64,000 bases of DNA from assembly GCA_963775805.1 (NCBI GenBank), contig CAVZKG010000004.1, positions 538,494 to 602,493 on the forward strand, given 5' to 3'. Below the pieces are notes generated by a model that was not told the DNA's origin, made no database searches, and worked only from the letters and a program-made list of their open reading frames with translations. Position 1 is the first letter of the stretch; each line of letters opens with the position of its first letter. Shown piece after piece: positions 16,449 through 24,795 of this stretch. Source of the stretch: JAFAMB01 sp963775805 (GTDB taxonomy: Bacteria; Verrucomicrobiota; Verrucomicrobiia; Chthoniobacterales; JAFAMB01). Made by a program: the position numbers and the translations under genes.

Positions 16449-17075
16449 CTACAGATGGCGGACAATTTCCTCAAAATCCGTCTGATTTTGCTCAACGCTG
16501 AGCACCGGTACGTTGACCAGGTTTTCGAGAACGCTCAGGTTAGTCGGTTGAGACAGATCTGAGTCAGGAGTTACAGCGTTCAATGCGATCAAAGCGCAAT
16601 TCAGACCGGCAGCCTGGATCGCTTCGATTGTAAGCCGGACATGGTTCAGGACCCCAAGCCGATTTGCCGCAACCACGATGACGCTCAGATCGAGGTCCTG
16701 TGCAAGATCGCGAAAATCGTAGTCGGCCAGAATCGGAACGGCTATCCCTCCAGATCCTTCCACCAAAACATTCGCGTGGTATCTCGCCAGGTGATCGAAC
16801 GCTTTTCGAATCGCTGCGAGATCGATCTGGCGCTCCTCGATGATGGATGCGGTGTAAGGCGCAACAGGTGTCCGGTACCAGATCGGGTTGATGATGTACT
16901 CTTGTTCGCAGCCGTCGCTGGCGTCGAGCAGTTGACGCACATCGCTGTTATCGCCAGTGCAGATCGGTTTCATGCCGATGATATCCCTTCCCTTAGACCG
17001 TGCGAATCGGACAAGTCCGCTTGTGACGAACGTTTTGCCGACACCGGTGTCGGTGCCTGTGACGAGGTAGTTCAC
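16449..17075 (-). CDS. bioD: Dethiobiotin synthetase BioD
   Basis: 208 residues. GTDTGVGKT at 7-15 is the Walker A loop, MKPICTG holds the substrate-binding lysine, and VEGSGGIAVPI near 109-119 is the second conserved loop. The enzyme carboxylates and cyclises 7,8-diaminopelargonic acid to dethiobiotin with ATP. No other bio genes are present. It starts 13 bases after the glmM stop on the same strand, so it may be the last gene of the folP-cdaA-glmM transcript. Confidence 0.95.
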   Translation of the reverse strand: MNYLVTGTDTGVGKTFVTSGLVRFARSKGRDIIGMKPICTGDNSDVRQLLDASDGCEQEYIINPIWYRTPVAPYTASIIEERQIDLAAIRKAFDHLARYHANVLVEGSGGIAVPILADYDFRDLAQDLDLSVIVVAANRLGVLNHVRLTIEAIQAAGLNCALIALNAVTPDSDLSQPTNLSVLENLVNVPVLSVEQNQTDFEEIVRHL

Positions 17076-17088
17076 GAACCCTAAGATA

Positions 17089-18432
17089 CTAGTACTTTGC
17101 GAATTCTTCCGCGATTGAATTTGCTAGTTGTTGAAGTTCGTTCGAATCCGGCCCCTCGAGAAGCAAGCGCGCCTTTGGCTCGGTCCCTGAGTACCGAAGT
17201 AACACGCGCCCTTTGCCGTTCAATCGCGACTCCGCCTCTTGGAGTTTCGAGGTGAGGCCTGCGATCTTTTCAAACGGGATCTTTTCGCGGACCGGGATGC
17301 TTTGTAGCACCTGCGGGTATTTGTGCAACGCCTGGCGAAGTTCGCTGAGCGGTTTGCCGGTCTCCAGGATAATCGCGATGATCTGAAGCGCCGCGATCAA
17401 TCCGTCTCCGGTGGTCGTAAAGTCGCGGAAAATGATGTGGCCGCTCTGTTCTCCGCCCAGATTTAATTCTTGATGGACCAACGCATCCATTACATGGCGA
17501 TCGCCCACCGCAGTACGCAACACGTGCCCTCCGTGCTGACGCAGGAGATCGTCCAGTCCGAAGTTGCTCATCACGGTAACGACGACCGTTTTTTGTTTGA
17601 GCTGGTCGCGCCGGATGAGGTCGAGAGAAGCAATTGCCAGTAATTCGTCGCCATCCAGGGCTGAACCATGTTCGTCGCAAAAGAGAAGCCTGTCGGCATC
17701 GCCATCGTGGGCAAGGCCGAATGCCGAGCCTGAATCCTGGACGAGGCGCGAAAGTGTTTCCGGATGGGTGCTTCCGCACTCGAAGTTGATATTGAAGCCG
17801 TCCGGTTCGAATGCGTGGAGCTCGACATCAGCGCCGAGTTTTGACAGGACCATTGGTGTTGCACGGAACGCTGCGCCATTCGCGACATCCAGCGCGATTC
17901 TGACTCCTTTGAGCGATAGACTCTTAGGAAACGTCGAAGCGGCGAACTCGCTATAGACTTCCGTCGCTTCTCGAAGAACACGGATCCGGCCGACTCCTTT
18001 GCCTGTTGGTAAGGTGGTAGAGTCAGAGCGATCGAATTCCGACTCGATTGCACGCTCGTCGTCGTCGCCGAGTTTGTGTCCGGTCGGACCAAAGAATTTG
18101 ATTCCATTGTCATCAAAAGGATTGTGCGATGCAGAAACTACGATTCCGAACGCTGCCCCGTTCCTCGCCGTCAGGTAAGCCACGGCTGGAGTCGGGATTA
18201 CGCCCGCGAGGAGGACCTCGATTCCAAAGGAGGTGAGACCGGCCGCAATCGCCGATTCCAGCATTTCACCGGAAGCACGTGTGTCTCTGCCGACCACGAC
18301 TTTTGCATGACTCAAATCACGCGCCAACACTCGCGTCGCTGCCTGCGCCAATTTGAGGACTGATGCAGCAGTAATCGGCTCGCGGTTTGCGGTGCCGCGA
18401 ATGCCATCCGTCCCGAAAAGTTTCTGTGACAC
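17089..18432 (-). CDS. glmM: Phosphoglucosamine mutase GlmM
   Basis: 447 residues with all four phosphohexomutase signatures: GTDGIRGTAN at the N-terminus, VVSASHNPFDDNG with catalytic Ser102, the metal loop DGDADRLLF, and RYSGTEPKARLLLEG near the end. It converts glucosamine-6-phosphate to glucosamine-1-phosphate for peptidoglycan and LPS. In many bacteria glmM follows cdaA-cdaR and GlmM binds and restrains CdaA; here the same order is kept with a very short CdaR-like gene. It lies 165 bases beyond that gene, after an 18-base tandem repeat. Confidence 0.97.
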   Translation of the reverse strand: MSQKLFGTDGIRGTANREPITAASVLKLAQAATRVLARDLSHAKVVVGRDTRASGEMLESAIAAGLTSFGIEVLLAGVIPTPAVAYLTARNGAAFGIVVSASHNPFDDNGIKFFGPTGHKLGDDDERAIESEFDRSDSTTLPTGKGVGRIRVLREATEVYSEFAASTFPKSLSLKGVRIALDVANGAAFRATPMVLSKLGADVELHAFEPDGFNINFECGSTHPETLSRLVQDSGSAFGLAHDGDADRLLFCDEHGSALDGDELLAIASLDLIRRDQLKQKTVVVTVMSNFGLDDLLRQHGGHVLRTAVGDRHVMDALVHQELNLGGEQSGHIIFRDFTTTGDGLIAALQIIAIILETGKPLSELRQALHKYPQVLQSIPVREKIPFEKIAGLTSKLQEAESRLNGKGRVLLRYSGTEPKARLLLEGPDSNELQQLANSIAEEFAKY

Positions 18433-18530
18433 CGGCTATGTTCGCGACGAGGCCAGGGAAGATCAACTAGTAATAAGAAGATAACTGCACGACAAGGGAT
18501 CGACCGACGCGTAAAAAATGGGTCACATGA

Positions 18531-18574
18531 GCCTCATACGGCCCATACGCCTCATATGGCCCATACGCCTCATA
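18531..18574. repeat. 18-base tandem repeat, 2.5 copies
   Basis: Units gcctcatacggcccatac (18531-18548) and gcctcatatggcccatac (18549-18566), then a partial third copy. Similar sequence (cataccccatacgcctcat type) recurs inside the end of the DUF309 gene near 35054-35095 and, more diverged, at 37900-37930. It lies between the cdaR-like gene and glmM. Confidence 0.75.
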
Positions 18575-18597
18575 GTTGGACCTCTATGGCGAATAAA

Positions 18598-18753
18598 TCA
18601 GCGCTTACGCGGCGTTTGCACGACGGGGCGCTGATCGTATCCGGTTCGATCCGGCGAAACGTCGGCGTTCTTTTTGACCAAGTACCAAACCGCCGTTGCC
18701 ACGACGAGGGACATCAGTTTTGCGCGCCAGTTCTCGATGAAAAGTCGTTTCAT
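18598..18753 (-). CDS. CdaR/YbbR-like membrane microprotein (51 residues)
   Basis: ATG at 18753, four bases after the cdaA stop, runs 51 codons to TGA at 18598. The product has a short basic/polar start, ENWRAKLMSL, then a single hydrophobic helix (LVVATAVWYLV) and a Lys/Arg/Pro-rich tail. The NW..KL.SL + W-containing helix pattern is how YbbR/CdaR proteins begin, but all extracytoplasmic YbbR repeats are missing. Position between cdaA and glmM is exactly that of cdaR. I infer a minimal membrane partner of CdaA. It could also be a decayed cdaR, though the frame is clean. Confidence 0.7.
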   Translation of the reverse strand: MKRLFIENWRAKLMSLVVATAVWYLVKKNADVSPDRTGYDQRPVVQTPRKR

Positions 18754-18757
18754 GAAT

Positions 18758-19576
18758 TCAGGGCGTTGTGTCCGGCTCGGGCAAGGTGTTCCCTTCGCTG
18801 TTATCGGATTGATCGTTATCCCGCATCAGCAGTTCGGAAAGACGTTTCTCGAATTGTCCCGGTTTGAACTCGCGTTCGATTTTTCCTCTATGGCAGATCG
18901 AGACGCTTCCCGTCTCCTCAGAGACGACAACCGCGATTGCGTCTGATTCTTCCGTAACGCCGAGTGCTGCGCGATGTCGCAGGCCTAGCGTGCGATCCAA
19001 GTCTTCTCGCTGGCTGACCGGAAAAATGCAGGCTGCCGCGATAATCCGATCATTCCGAACGATGACGCCTCCGTCATGAAGAGGGGTCTTCGGGAAAAAA
19101 ATTGTGATCAGAAGTTCCTCCGACATCTCGCAATCGATGTTCACGCCGCTTTCGGCGAAGCTTCTGATAGCCGTATCCCGTTCGATCGCGAGCAAGGCTC
19201 CGATTTGCCGGTTCGAAAGTTCGAACACCGCATCGGTGATGATATCGATGGTCTCCTTTTTTTGGGTCGCAGACGAAAAGAGTTGGCTACTACCCAATTC
19301 TGCAAGTGCACGGCGCAACTCCGGTTGAAATATGACGACGAGCGCGATCGCGACAAATGCGGTGAGGCTCCGCAATAACCAACTGATCACCGTCAGGTTC
19401 AAAATCTGTGAGACCAGGGTCAGCGTGATGAACAGAATCGCGAGTCCTGTCAGAACTTTGGCGCCGCGCGTTCCTCGGAAATAGAGGTAGCCGTAATAGA
19501 TCGCGACTGCCAATAGCAGAATCTCGATCGCGGCGTTCCAATACTCGCCAATGAGATCTAGAATCAGGTTAATCAT
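18758..19576 (-). CDS. cdaA: Diadenylate cyclase CdaA
   Basis: 272 residues: three N-terminal membrane helices (about 15-80), a short coil, then the DisA_N catalytic domain. HDGGVIV at 167-173 stands at the DGA motif, and GLRHRAALG at 198-206 is the RHR motif; both bind ATP and metal. The enzyme makes cyclic di-AMP from two ATP at the membrane and controls osmotic balance and cell-wall supply. The motif reads DGG rather than the more common DGA. Its start overlaps folP by 8 bases and its stop is 4 bases before the CdaR-like gene. Confidence 0.95.
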   Translation of the reverse strand: MINLILDLIGEYWNAAIEILLLAVAIYYGYLYFRGTRGAKVLTGLAILFITLTLVSQILNLTVISWLLRSLTAFVAIALVVIFQPELRRALAELGSSQLFSSATQKKETIDIITDAVFELSNRQIGALLAIERDTAIRSFAESGVNIDCEMSEELLITIFFPKTPLHDGGVIVRNDRIIAAACIFPVSQREDLDRTLGLRHRAALGVTEESDAIAVVVSEETGSVSICHRGKIEREFKPGQFEKRLSELLMRDNDQSDNSEGNTLPEPDTTP

Positions 19577-20429
19577 TAAAGAGGATCGATTCGGTCATCC
19601 GTAGCGCTTCACGGTTCGGGCGTACATCGTGCACTCGAAAGATGTGGGCTCCCTGTTCCCTTAGCAGGCTCGTCAGAGCCACAGTTGGCCATATTCGATC
19701 TTCCGATGGCAACTTCGGATCTCCAAGCAGCTGCGCAATCATCGATTTTCTCGAGACTCCGACCACAATAGGCTGGTCCAGGCTGGTGAACCGGCGCAGA
19801 TCCCGGACAAGTTCCACGTTATCCTGTAAACGCTTCCCGAAACAATACCCGGGATCGATAGCAATTCGGTCCCGGCTAACCCCAGCCTGGAGCAGGAAGT
19901 CGACGCGCGATTTCAAGTAATCGAACACCTCGGTCACAACATCGTCGTAGTGAGGATCGATCTGCATGGTTTTCGGCGTGCCGCGCATATGCATCAATAT
20001 CACACCTGCATCTGAGTCTTTGACGAGAGCAGGCATCTCTTCATCAACTGTTAGTGCGGAAATATCATTAATAATATCTGCGCCGGCAGCGAGCGCTTGC
20101 CGGGCCGTCTCCGCTTTGTAGGTATCCACCGACAGGAGGAGATCGGGGAACCGGGCGCGAATCCTTTTGAGGACCGGAATCACGCGTCGAAGTTCTTCTT
20201 TGAGAGTCACGGGTTCGGATCCCGGCCGTGATGATTCGCCCCCGATATCGAGAATGTCCGCTCCTTCTTCCACCATCCGTTCTGCTTGTCTGAACGCCGC
20301 TTCCTCTTCCAGAAATCGGCCCCCGTCGGAAAATGAATCCGGCGTGACATTCAATACGCCCATGATCAGACCCGAACGGCTCAGGTCAACTGAGCGACGA
20401 TTTCGCAGTCTCCAGATCATGCAGAACAC
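19569..20429 (-). CDS. folP: Dihydropteroate synthase FolP
   Basis: 286 residues. GVLNVTPDSFSDGG near 25-38 and DIGGESSRPGS near 62-72 are the two DHPS signatures; DPGYCFGK and the final GVSRKSMIAQLLG complete the pterin and phosphate sites. It joins 6-hydroxymethyl-dihydropterin diphosphate to p-aminobenzoate. It heads the folP-cdaA-(cdaR-like)-glmM run. FolB sits nearby as a HAD fusion on the other strand. A second ATG three codons in is an alternative start. Confidence 0.96.
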   Translation of the reverse strand: MFCMIWRLRNRRSVDLSRSGLIMGVLNVTPDSFSDGGRFLEEEAAFRQAERMVEEGADILDIGGESSRPGSEPVTLKEELRRVIPVLKRIRARFPDLLLSVDTYKAETARQALAAGADIINDISALTVDEEMPALVKDSDAGVILMHMRGTPKTMQIDPHYDDVVTEVFDYLKSRVDFLLQAGVSRDRIAIDPGYCFGKRLQDNVELVRDLRRFTSLDQPIVVGVSRKSMIAQLLGDPKLPSEDRIWPTVALTSLLREQGAHIFRVHDVRPNREALRMTESILFND

Positions 20430-20434
20430 ACTAG

Positions 20435-20476
20435 CCTGAAAATCTCACGAGCCAAAGCGCTCGTAAGATTTTCAGG
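20435..20476. repeat. Dispersed palindrome (CTGAAAATC family), copy 1
   Basis: CCTGAAAATCTCACGAGC (20435-20452) faces GCTCGTAAGATTTTCAGG (20459-20476): 18-bp arms with a single mismatch and a 6-base loop (caaagc). Two further members with the same core lie at 32853-32888 and, inverted, at 44541-44580. It is immediately upstream of the folP start. Confidence 0.8.
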
Positions 20477-20480
20477 ACCA

Positions 20481-20538
20481 GAACTCTGACCCTTGAACTC
20501 GGAACTTCGAACCCTGAACCCTGAACCCGGAACTCAAA
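20481..20538. repeat. Dispersed GAACTC/GAACCC repeat, copy 2
   Basis: A run of gaactcggaacttcgaaccctgaaccctgaac variants, an octamer-like array between clpC and folP. Confidence 0.65.
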
Positions 20539-20546
20539 ACGCGAAA

Positions 20547-20577
20547 CGGCGTTCATCGGAGGAACCGATGAACGCCG
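20547..20577 (-). terminator. Hairpin terminator after clpC
   Basis: CGGCGTTCATCGG and CCGATGAACGCCG form a perfect 13-bp stem with the 5-base loop aggaa. It lies 27 bases beyond the clpC stop. On the minus strand it is followed by a T-rich but interrupted stretch (tttcgcgttttg). Confidence 0.75.
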
Positions 20578-20603
20578 CAAATTGAACGCAAATGGCCGGC
20601 CGC

Positions 20604-23072
20604 CTAAGCAGCGGCTGGACTGGCTTCGACGTGGACCGCCTTAAACTCAAGCATCTCGGCAGCAGCATGGACATCCAGTATGTCGCCAGGCTTGATGTTG
20701 CCGCGCAAAAGCTCTTCGGCAAGCGGGTCTTCCAGGTACTTTTCAACCGCGCGGCGCATTGGGCGCGCGCCGTAGGTCGGGTCGTACCCTTTGTCGATCA
20801 GGAATTCGACTGCAGACGGATCCAGCTGAACCTTGATGGATTTGGTTCCGATGCGCCCGATAACTTTCGCGACTTCGAGCTCCACAATCTTTGCCAAATC
20901 CTCGCGGCTGAGAGTGTGGAAAACAATGATGTCATCCAATCGATTCAGAAACTCCGGTTTGAAGGTCCGCTTCGATTCTTCGAGAATCTTGTCCCTCATG
21001 TGCTCGTACGATTCGTTTCCAGAATTTGCACCAAATCCCAAAGAGGTCTGACGTTTGATCAGTTCCGCACCGACGTTTGACGTCATGATGATAATCGTGT
21101 TCCGGAAATCGATTTTGCGGCCCAGGCTGTCAGTGACTTTACCTTCCTCCAGGATCTGGAGCAGGAGATGCATCACATCCGGGTGAGCTTTTTCAATTTC
21201 GTCGAATAGCACGACTGAATAGGGCCGCCGGCGAACCGCTTCGGACAGCTGACCACCTTCCTCGTATCCAACATATCCGGGAGGCGATCCGATCAGCCGT
21301 GAGGCCGTGAATTTTTCCATGTACTCGGACATGTCGATTTGAATCAACGCGTCTGAATCTCCGAACATGAATTCGGCAAGGGACCGTGCAAGGAACGTCT
21401 TGCCGACGCCGGTTGGTCCGAGGAATATGAACGAACCGATCGGGCGCCGTGGATCCTTTAGATCCGCCCGTGAACGCCGCAAAGCTTTGCTGATCGCAAC
21501 GACCGCTTCGTTTTGGCCAATCACTCGAGTCCGGAGTTCGTCCTCCATCTTCAGAAGTTTCTGAGCTTCCTTCTGCTCCATCCGGTTCAGCGGCACACCG
21601 GTCCACTTGGAGACGATGTGCATGATGTCGTCCTCAGTGACAACCACTTCGCGTTCTTCACGCTGTTCGCGCCACTCGGCTAAAATTCGTTCCAGTTTGT
21701 CTTTGGTCTGCTTCTCGAGATCCCGCAGGGAAGCTGCCTTCTCAAAATCCTGTGCTTTGATAGCGGCCTCTTTATCCGCTCGAATCGTCTCGATATCTTT
21801 TTCGATCTCTTTGACATCCGGTGGGCGAGTCATGGCGTTGATGCGTGCGCGTGCGCCCGCTTCGTCCATCACGTCGATGGCTTTGTCCGGCAGGAAACGC
21901 CCGGTCAGATAACGATCGGAAAGCCGCACCGCGGCATCGAGTGCCTGATCTGTCAGACGTGCTTTATGATGCTCTTCGTACTTCGGACGCAAACCGCGAA
22001 GTATCTCGACAGCCTCGTCTGGGGACGGTGCTTCCACCTTCACGGTTTGAAACCGGCGCTCAAGGGCCGCGTCCTTCTCAATATATTTGCGGTACTCGTT
22101 CAGCGTTGTCGCCCCGACGCACTGCAGTTCCCCTCGGCTGAGCGCAGGCTTAATAATATTCGACGCATCCATGGCGCCTTCGGCAGAACCGGCTCCGACG
22201 ATCGTATGGAGCTCGTCGATGAAGAGTATTACGTTCTTGGATCGCCGGATTTCGTCCATAACCGCTTTAATCCGCTCCTCGAACTGGCCGCGATACTTCG
22301 TACCGGCGACCATGAGGGCTAGATCGAGCGTGATGACGCGTTTGTCCCGCAACAGTTCCGGCACATTTCCAGTGCCGATCTCCTGTGCCAGACCTTCGAC
22401 GATGGCCGTCTTCCCGACGCCGGCTTCGCCAAGCAGGACCGGATTGTTCTTGGTTCGCCGGCAGAGGATCTGAATGACGCGTTCGATTTCGTTCTTGCGA
22501 CCGATAACCGGGTCTAATTCTCCCTTTTTGGCTAATTCGGTCAGATCGCGTCCAAACGCACGCAAAGCGGGCGTCTTAACATCTTTCTTGTTGCCCTCCT
22601 GCGGCGGTTCTGCGTCGCTCTCAGGCGGTGTAAAATTCGGGTCCAATTCTTTTAAAATTTCGTTTCGAGTTCGTTCGATATCAACTTCCAAGCTTTTTAG
22701 GACTCGGGCTGCAACACCTTCTCCCTCTCGCAATAGCCCCAGCAGAATATGTTCCGTACCGACGTAAGAGTGATTCAGGGCTTTGGCTTCCTTGCCGGCG
22801 AGCGCCAAAACCTTTTTGACGCGTGGCGTATACGGAATGTTCCCAACCATTTTCGTCTCAGGATGCGAGCCGACATGCTTTTCGACTTCCATCCGTACTG
22901 TCTCCAGGTCGAGCCCCATCTTTTGCAGCACATTGACTGCAACACCTTGTCCAAGTTTGATCAATCCGAGCAAAAGATGCTCAGTGCCGACATAGTTATG
23001 GTTGAACCGGTCCGCCTCTTTGCGGGCGAGAGCCAGGACTTGCTGGGCACGTGGAGTAAAGTTATTCATCAT
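20604..23072 (-). CDS. clpC: ATP-dependent Clp protease ATPase ClpC
   Basis: 822 residues. Two Clp_N repeats at 1-145 (FTPRAQQVLALARKEA), AAA-1 with Walker A GEAGVGKTAI, a middle UVR-like region (KAQDFEKAASLRDLEKQ) typical of ClpC, AAA-2 with GPTGVGKTFLAR and the C-terminal ClpB_D2 domain. ClpC unfolds substrates, including proteins phosphorylated on arginine by McsB, and feeds them to ClpP. The start overlaps the mcsB stop by 4 bases. CtsR, the usual first gene of this operon in Bacillota, is absent. Confidence 0.97.
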   Translation of the reverse strand: MMNNFTPRAQQVLALARKEADRFNHNYVGTEHLLLGLIKLGQGVAVNVLQKMGLDLETVRMEVEKHVGSHPETKMVGNIPYTPRVKKVLALAGKEAKALNHSYVGTEHILLGLLREGEGVAARVLKSLEVDIERTRNEILKELDPNFTPPESDAEPPQEGNKKDVKTPALRAFGRDLTELAKKGELDPVIGRKNEIERVIQILCRRTKNNPVLLGEAGVGKTAIVEGLAQEIGTGNVPELLRDKRVITLDLALMVAGTKYRGQFEERIKAVMDEIRRSKNVILFIDELHTIVGAGSAEGAMDASNIIKPALSRGELQCVGATTLNEYRKYIEKDAALERRFQTVKVEAPSPDEAVEILRGLRPKYEEHHKARLTDQALDAAVRLSDRYLTGRFLPDKAIDVMDEAGARARINAMTRPPDVKEIEKDIETIRADKEAAIKAQDFEKAASLRDLEKQTKDKLERILAEWREQREEREVVVTEDDIMHIVSKWTGVPLNRMEQKEAQKLLKMEDELRTRVIGQNEAVVAISKALRRSRADLKDPRRPIGSFIFLGPTGVGKTFLARSLAEFMFGDSDALIQIDMSEYMEKFTASRLIGSPPGYVGYEEGGQLSEAVRRRPYSVVLFDEIEKAHPDVMHLLLQILEEGKVTDSLGRKIDFRNTIIIMTSNVGAELIKRQTSLGFGANSGNESYEHMRDKILEESKRTFKPEFLNRLDDIIVFHTLSREDLAKIVELEVAKVIGRIGTKSIKVQLDPSAVEFLIDKGYDPTYGARPMRRAVEKYLEDPLAEELLRGNIKPGDILDVHAAAEMLEFKAVHVEASPAAA

Positions 23073-24184
23073 TGCACTTCCGATGTCGAGCCCTCCGCCT
23101 GACCGCCCGACAACTTATTTTTGTTTGGTTTAGGAAAGTTTTTCAACTTCTCCCGGACGATATCGGCGCGCAAATGGTCGCGCTCCTCGGCAGCCAGCTT
23201 CTGCTGGGAAATGTGCTGAAGGTGTGCCGGCTGTGTTTCCATCAACAATGCGTTCGTAAGTACCCGACCCTCCTCCGGGAAAAACCCCAAGTCAATCCCC
23301 AGGCGCATCACAGACAGCAAGTTTAATGCTTCCTTTGAAGAAATTGAAAATGCGTGGGTCAGAATTCCGTATGCGCGACCCACTTGATCCATCAACATCG
23401 TGCGCTTTGTCTCGAGAAGATTCTCGCGAGCCTGGTTTTCCCGCTGGATCAACGTCTCGATTACTTTATTGAGGCGCTCGATAATTTGTGTCTCGTTTTC
23501 GCCGAGTGTCGTCTGGTTGGAGACCTGGAAAAGATTGCCCATCGCTTCGGTCCCTTCGCCGTATAGCCCACGAACGGCCAAGCCGATCTTATTGATCGAG
23601 TTGATGACCTGGTTGATCTGTTCACTGAGTACGAGCCCAGGCAGATGAACCATCGCCGATGCGCGCATGCCGGTGCCGACATTGGTCGGACAAGCCGTCA
23701 GATAGCCAAGTTCCGGGTCAAACGCGAAATCAAGGTGCGCCTCCAAAGCGGTGTCGACGTCGTCTATCAGACGATATGTTTTTTGCAAATCGAGTCCGGA
23801 AGTCATCGCCTGCATTCGCAGATGATCTTCCTCGTTCATCATGATGCTGATCGTCTGATGCGGGTTGATCGCAACCGCGCTGCCCATCCCTTTTGCGGCG
23901 TGTTCCCGACTGATAAGATGGCGCTCGACCAGCACCTGTTTCTCCATTGCAGAGAGTTCATTCAGCTGTTCTGAGAACGAGCTCCGCATCTGCGCCAGGT
24001 TATCCACCTCCGGCTTAATTTCGTCAAGAATCCGGACTCGTTCGGTCTTTTTGGCCCAACCTGGAAAGGGCATTTTGGCCAGGTTGCGTGCCAATCTGAC
24101 TCGGCTGCTGATGACGATCGGGTGACGCCCGCCGTCCACAGACAACCATTCCCCGCGAGATTTTAAGATCGAGCTGATTTTCAT
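23069..24184 (-). CDS. mcsB: Protein arginine kinase McsB
   Basis: 371 residues of the ATP:guanido phosphotransferase family. ISSRVRLARNLAKMPFPGW (about 24-42) binds ATP phosphates, TACPTNVGTGMRASAMVHLPGL (about 160-181) holds the catalytic Cys and NVGTGMRAS loop, and RGLYGEGTEA is the pArg pocket. McsB phosphorylates arginine on misfolded proteins to mark them for ClpCP. The ATG at 24184 is preferred to an in-frame TTG at 24229 since the extra residues are unlike the family. McsA lies just upstream. Confidence 0.95.
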   Translation of the reverse strand: MKISSILKSRGEWLSVDGGRHPIVISSRVRLARNLAKMPFPGWAKKTERVRILDEIKPEVDNLAQMRSSFSEQLNELSAMEKQVLVERHLISREHAAKGMGSAVAINPHQTISIMMNEEDHLRMQAMTSGLDLQKTYRLIDDVDTALEAHLDFAFDPELGYLTACPTNVGTGMRASAMVHLPGLVLSEQINQVINSINKIGLAVRGLYGEGTEAMGNLFQVSNQTTLGENETQIIERLNKVIETLIQRENQARENLLETKRTMLMDQVGRAYGILTHAFSISSKEALNLLSVMRLGIDLGFFPEEGRVLTNALLMETQPAHLQHISQQKLAAEERDHLRADIVREKLKNFPKPNKNKLSGGQAEGSTSEVQ

Positions 24185-24249
24185 CTCAGTGTTCCATCCC
24201 CGAAATTGTCTATCGTTTTTTGCGGTCAAAATGGCTAGGGGACGCGAAA

Positions 24250-24741
24250 CTAATGGTCCTCCTCCAGCTCAAGTTGACGAATCTCATCCCGGATCGTTGC
24301 GGCGGACTCGTAATCTTCTTTCGAGACAGCCTCTTCCAGGTTTCGTTTCAGTTCATTCAATCGATCGGACCGTACAATGCCTCTGAAAAGCCTGGCAGGG
24401 ACTTTGCCGGTGTGCTTGGTCCCTTTGTGCATCGCTTTGATCAGGGAAGCCAATCCCTCCGAGAATGTTCCATAACACTCGCTACACCCAAGCCGTCCCG
24501 TTTTCTTGAAGTCGGCCTGTGTAAATCCGCAAACCGGGCAATGCTCGGTCGGGATCGGCTGTTCAACCTGCTGTGTTTCGCCCAGCCCAAGTAGAAGGTC
24601 AGCGAGCGCAAAGCCAGTGGGATCGGAGACACCTTTGTCTTTGGAACATGACTCGCAAAGATTAATCTTCTTCATGTTCCCATCGACGATCTGCGTCAGA
24701 TAAACTGTCGCAGTGTTCGTTTTGCAGACGTCACAAATCAT
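24250..24741 (-). CDS. mcsA: McsB activator McsA
   Basis: 163 residues. Four CxxC pairs bind zinc: CDVC, CESC, CPVC and CSEC; the C-terminus has a UVR motif (LKRNLEEAVSKEDYESAATIRDEIRQLE). McsA activates the arginine kinase McsB and links it to ClpC. It starts the mcsA-mcsB-clpC run in the usual order. Confidence 0.94.
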   Translation of the reverse strand: MICDVCKTNTATVYLTQIVDGNMKKINLCESCSKDKGVSDPTGFALADLLLGLGETQQVEQPIPTEHCPVCGFTQADFKKTGRLGCSECYGTFSEGLASLIKAMHKGTKHTGKVPARLFRGIVRSDRLNELKRNLEEAVSKEDYESAATIRDEIRQLELEEDH

Positions 24742-24795
24742 GCCTGTAATATATTACTCCCTTTATTCGACCGGTCTTGTCGTCGCTGAAGTATA

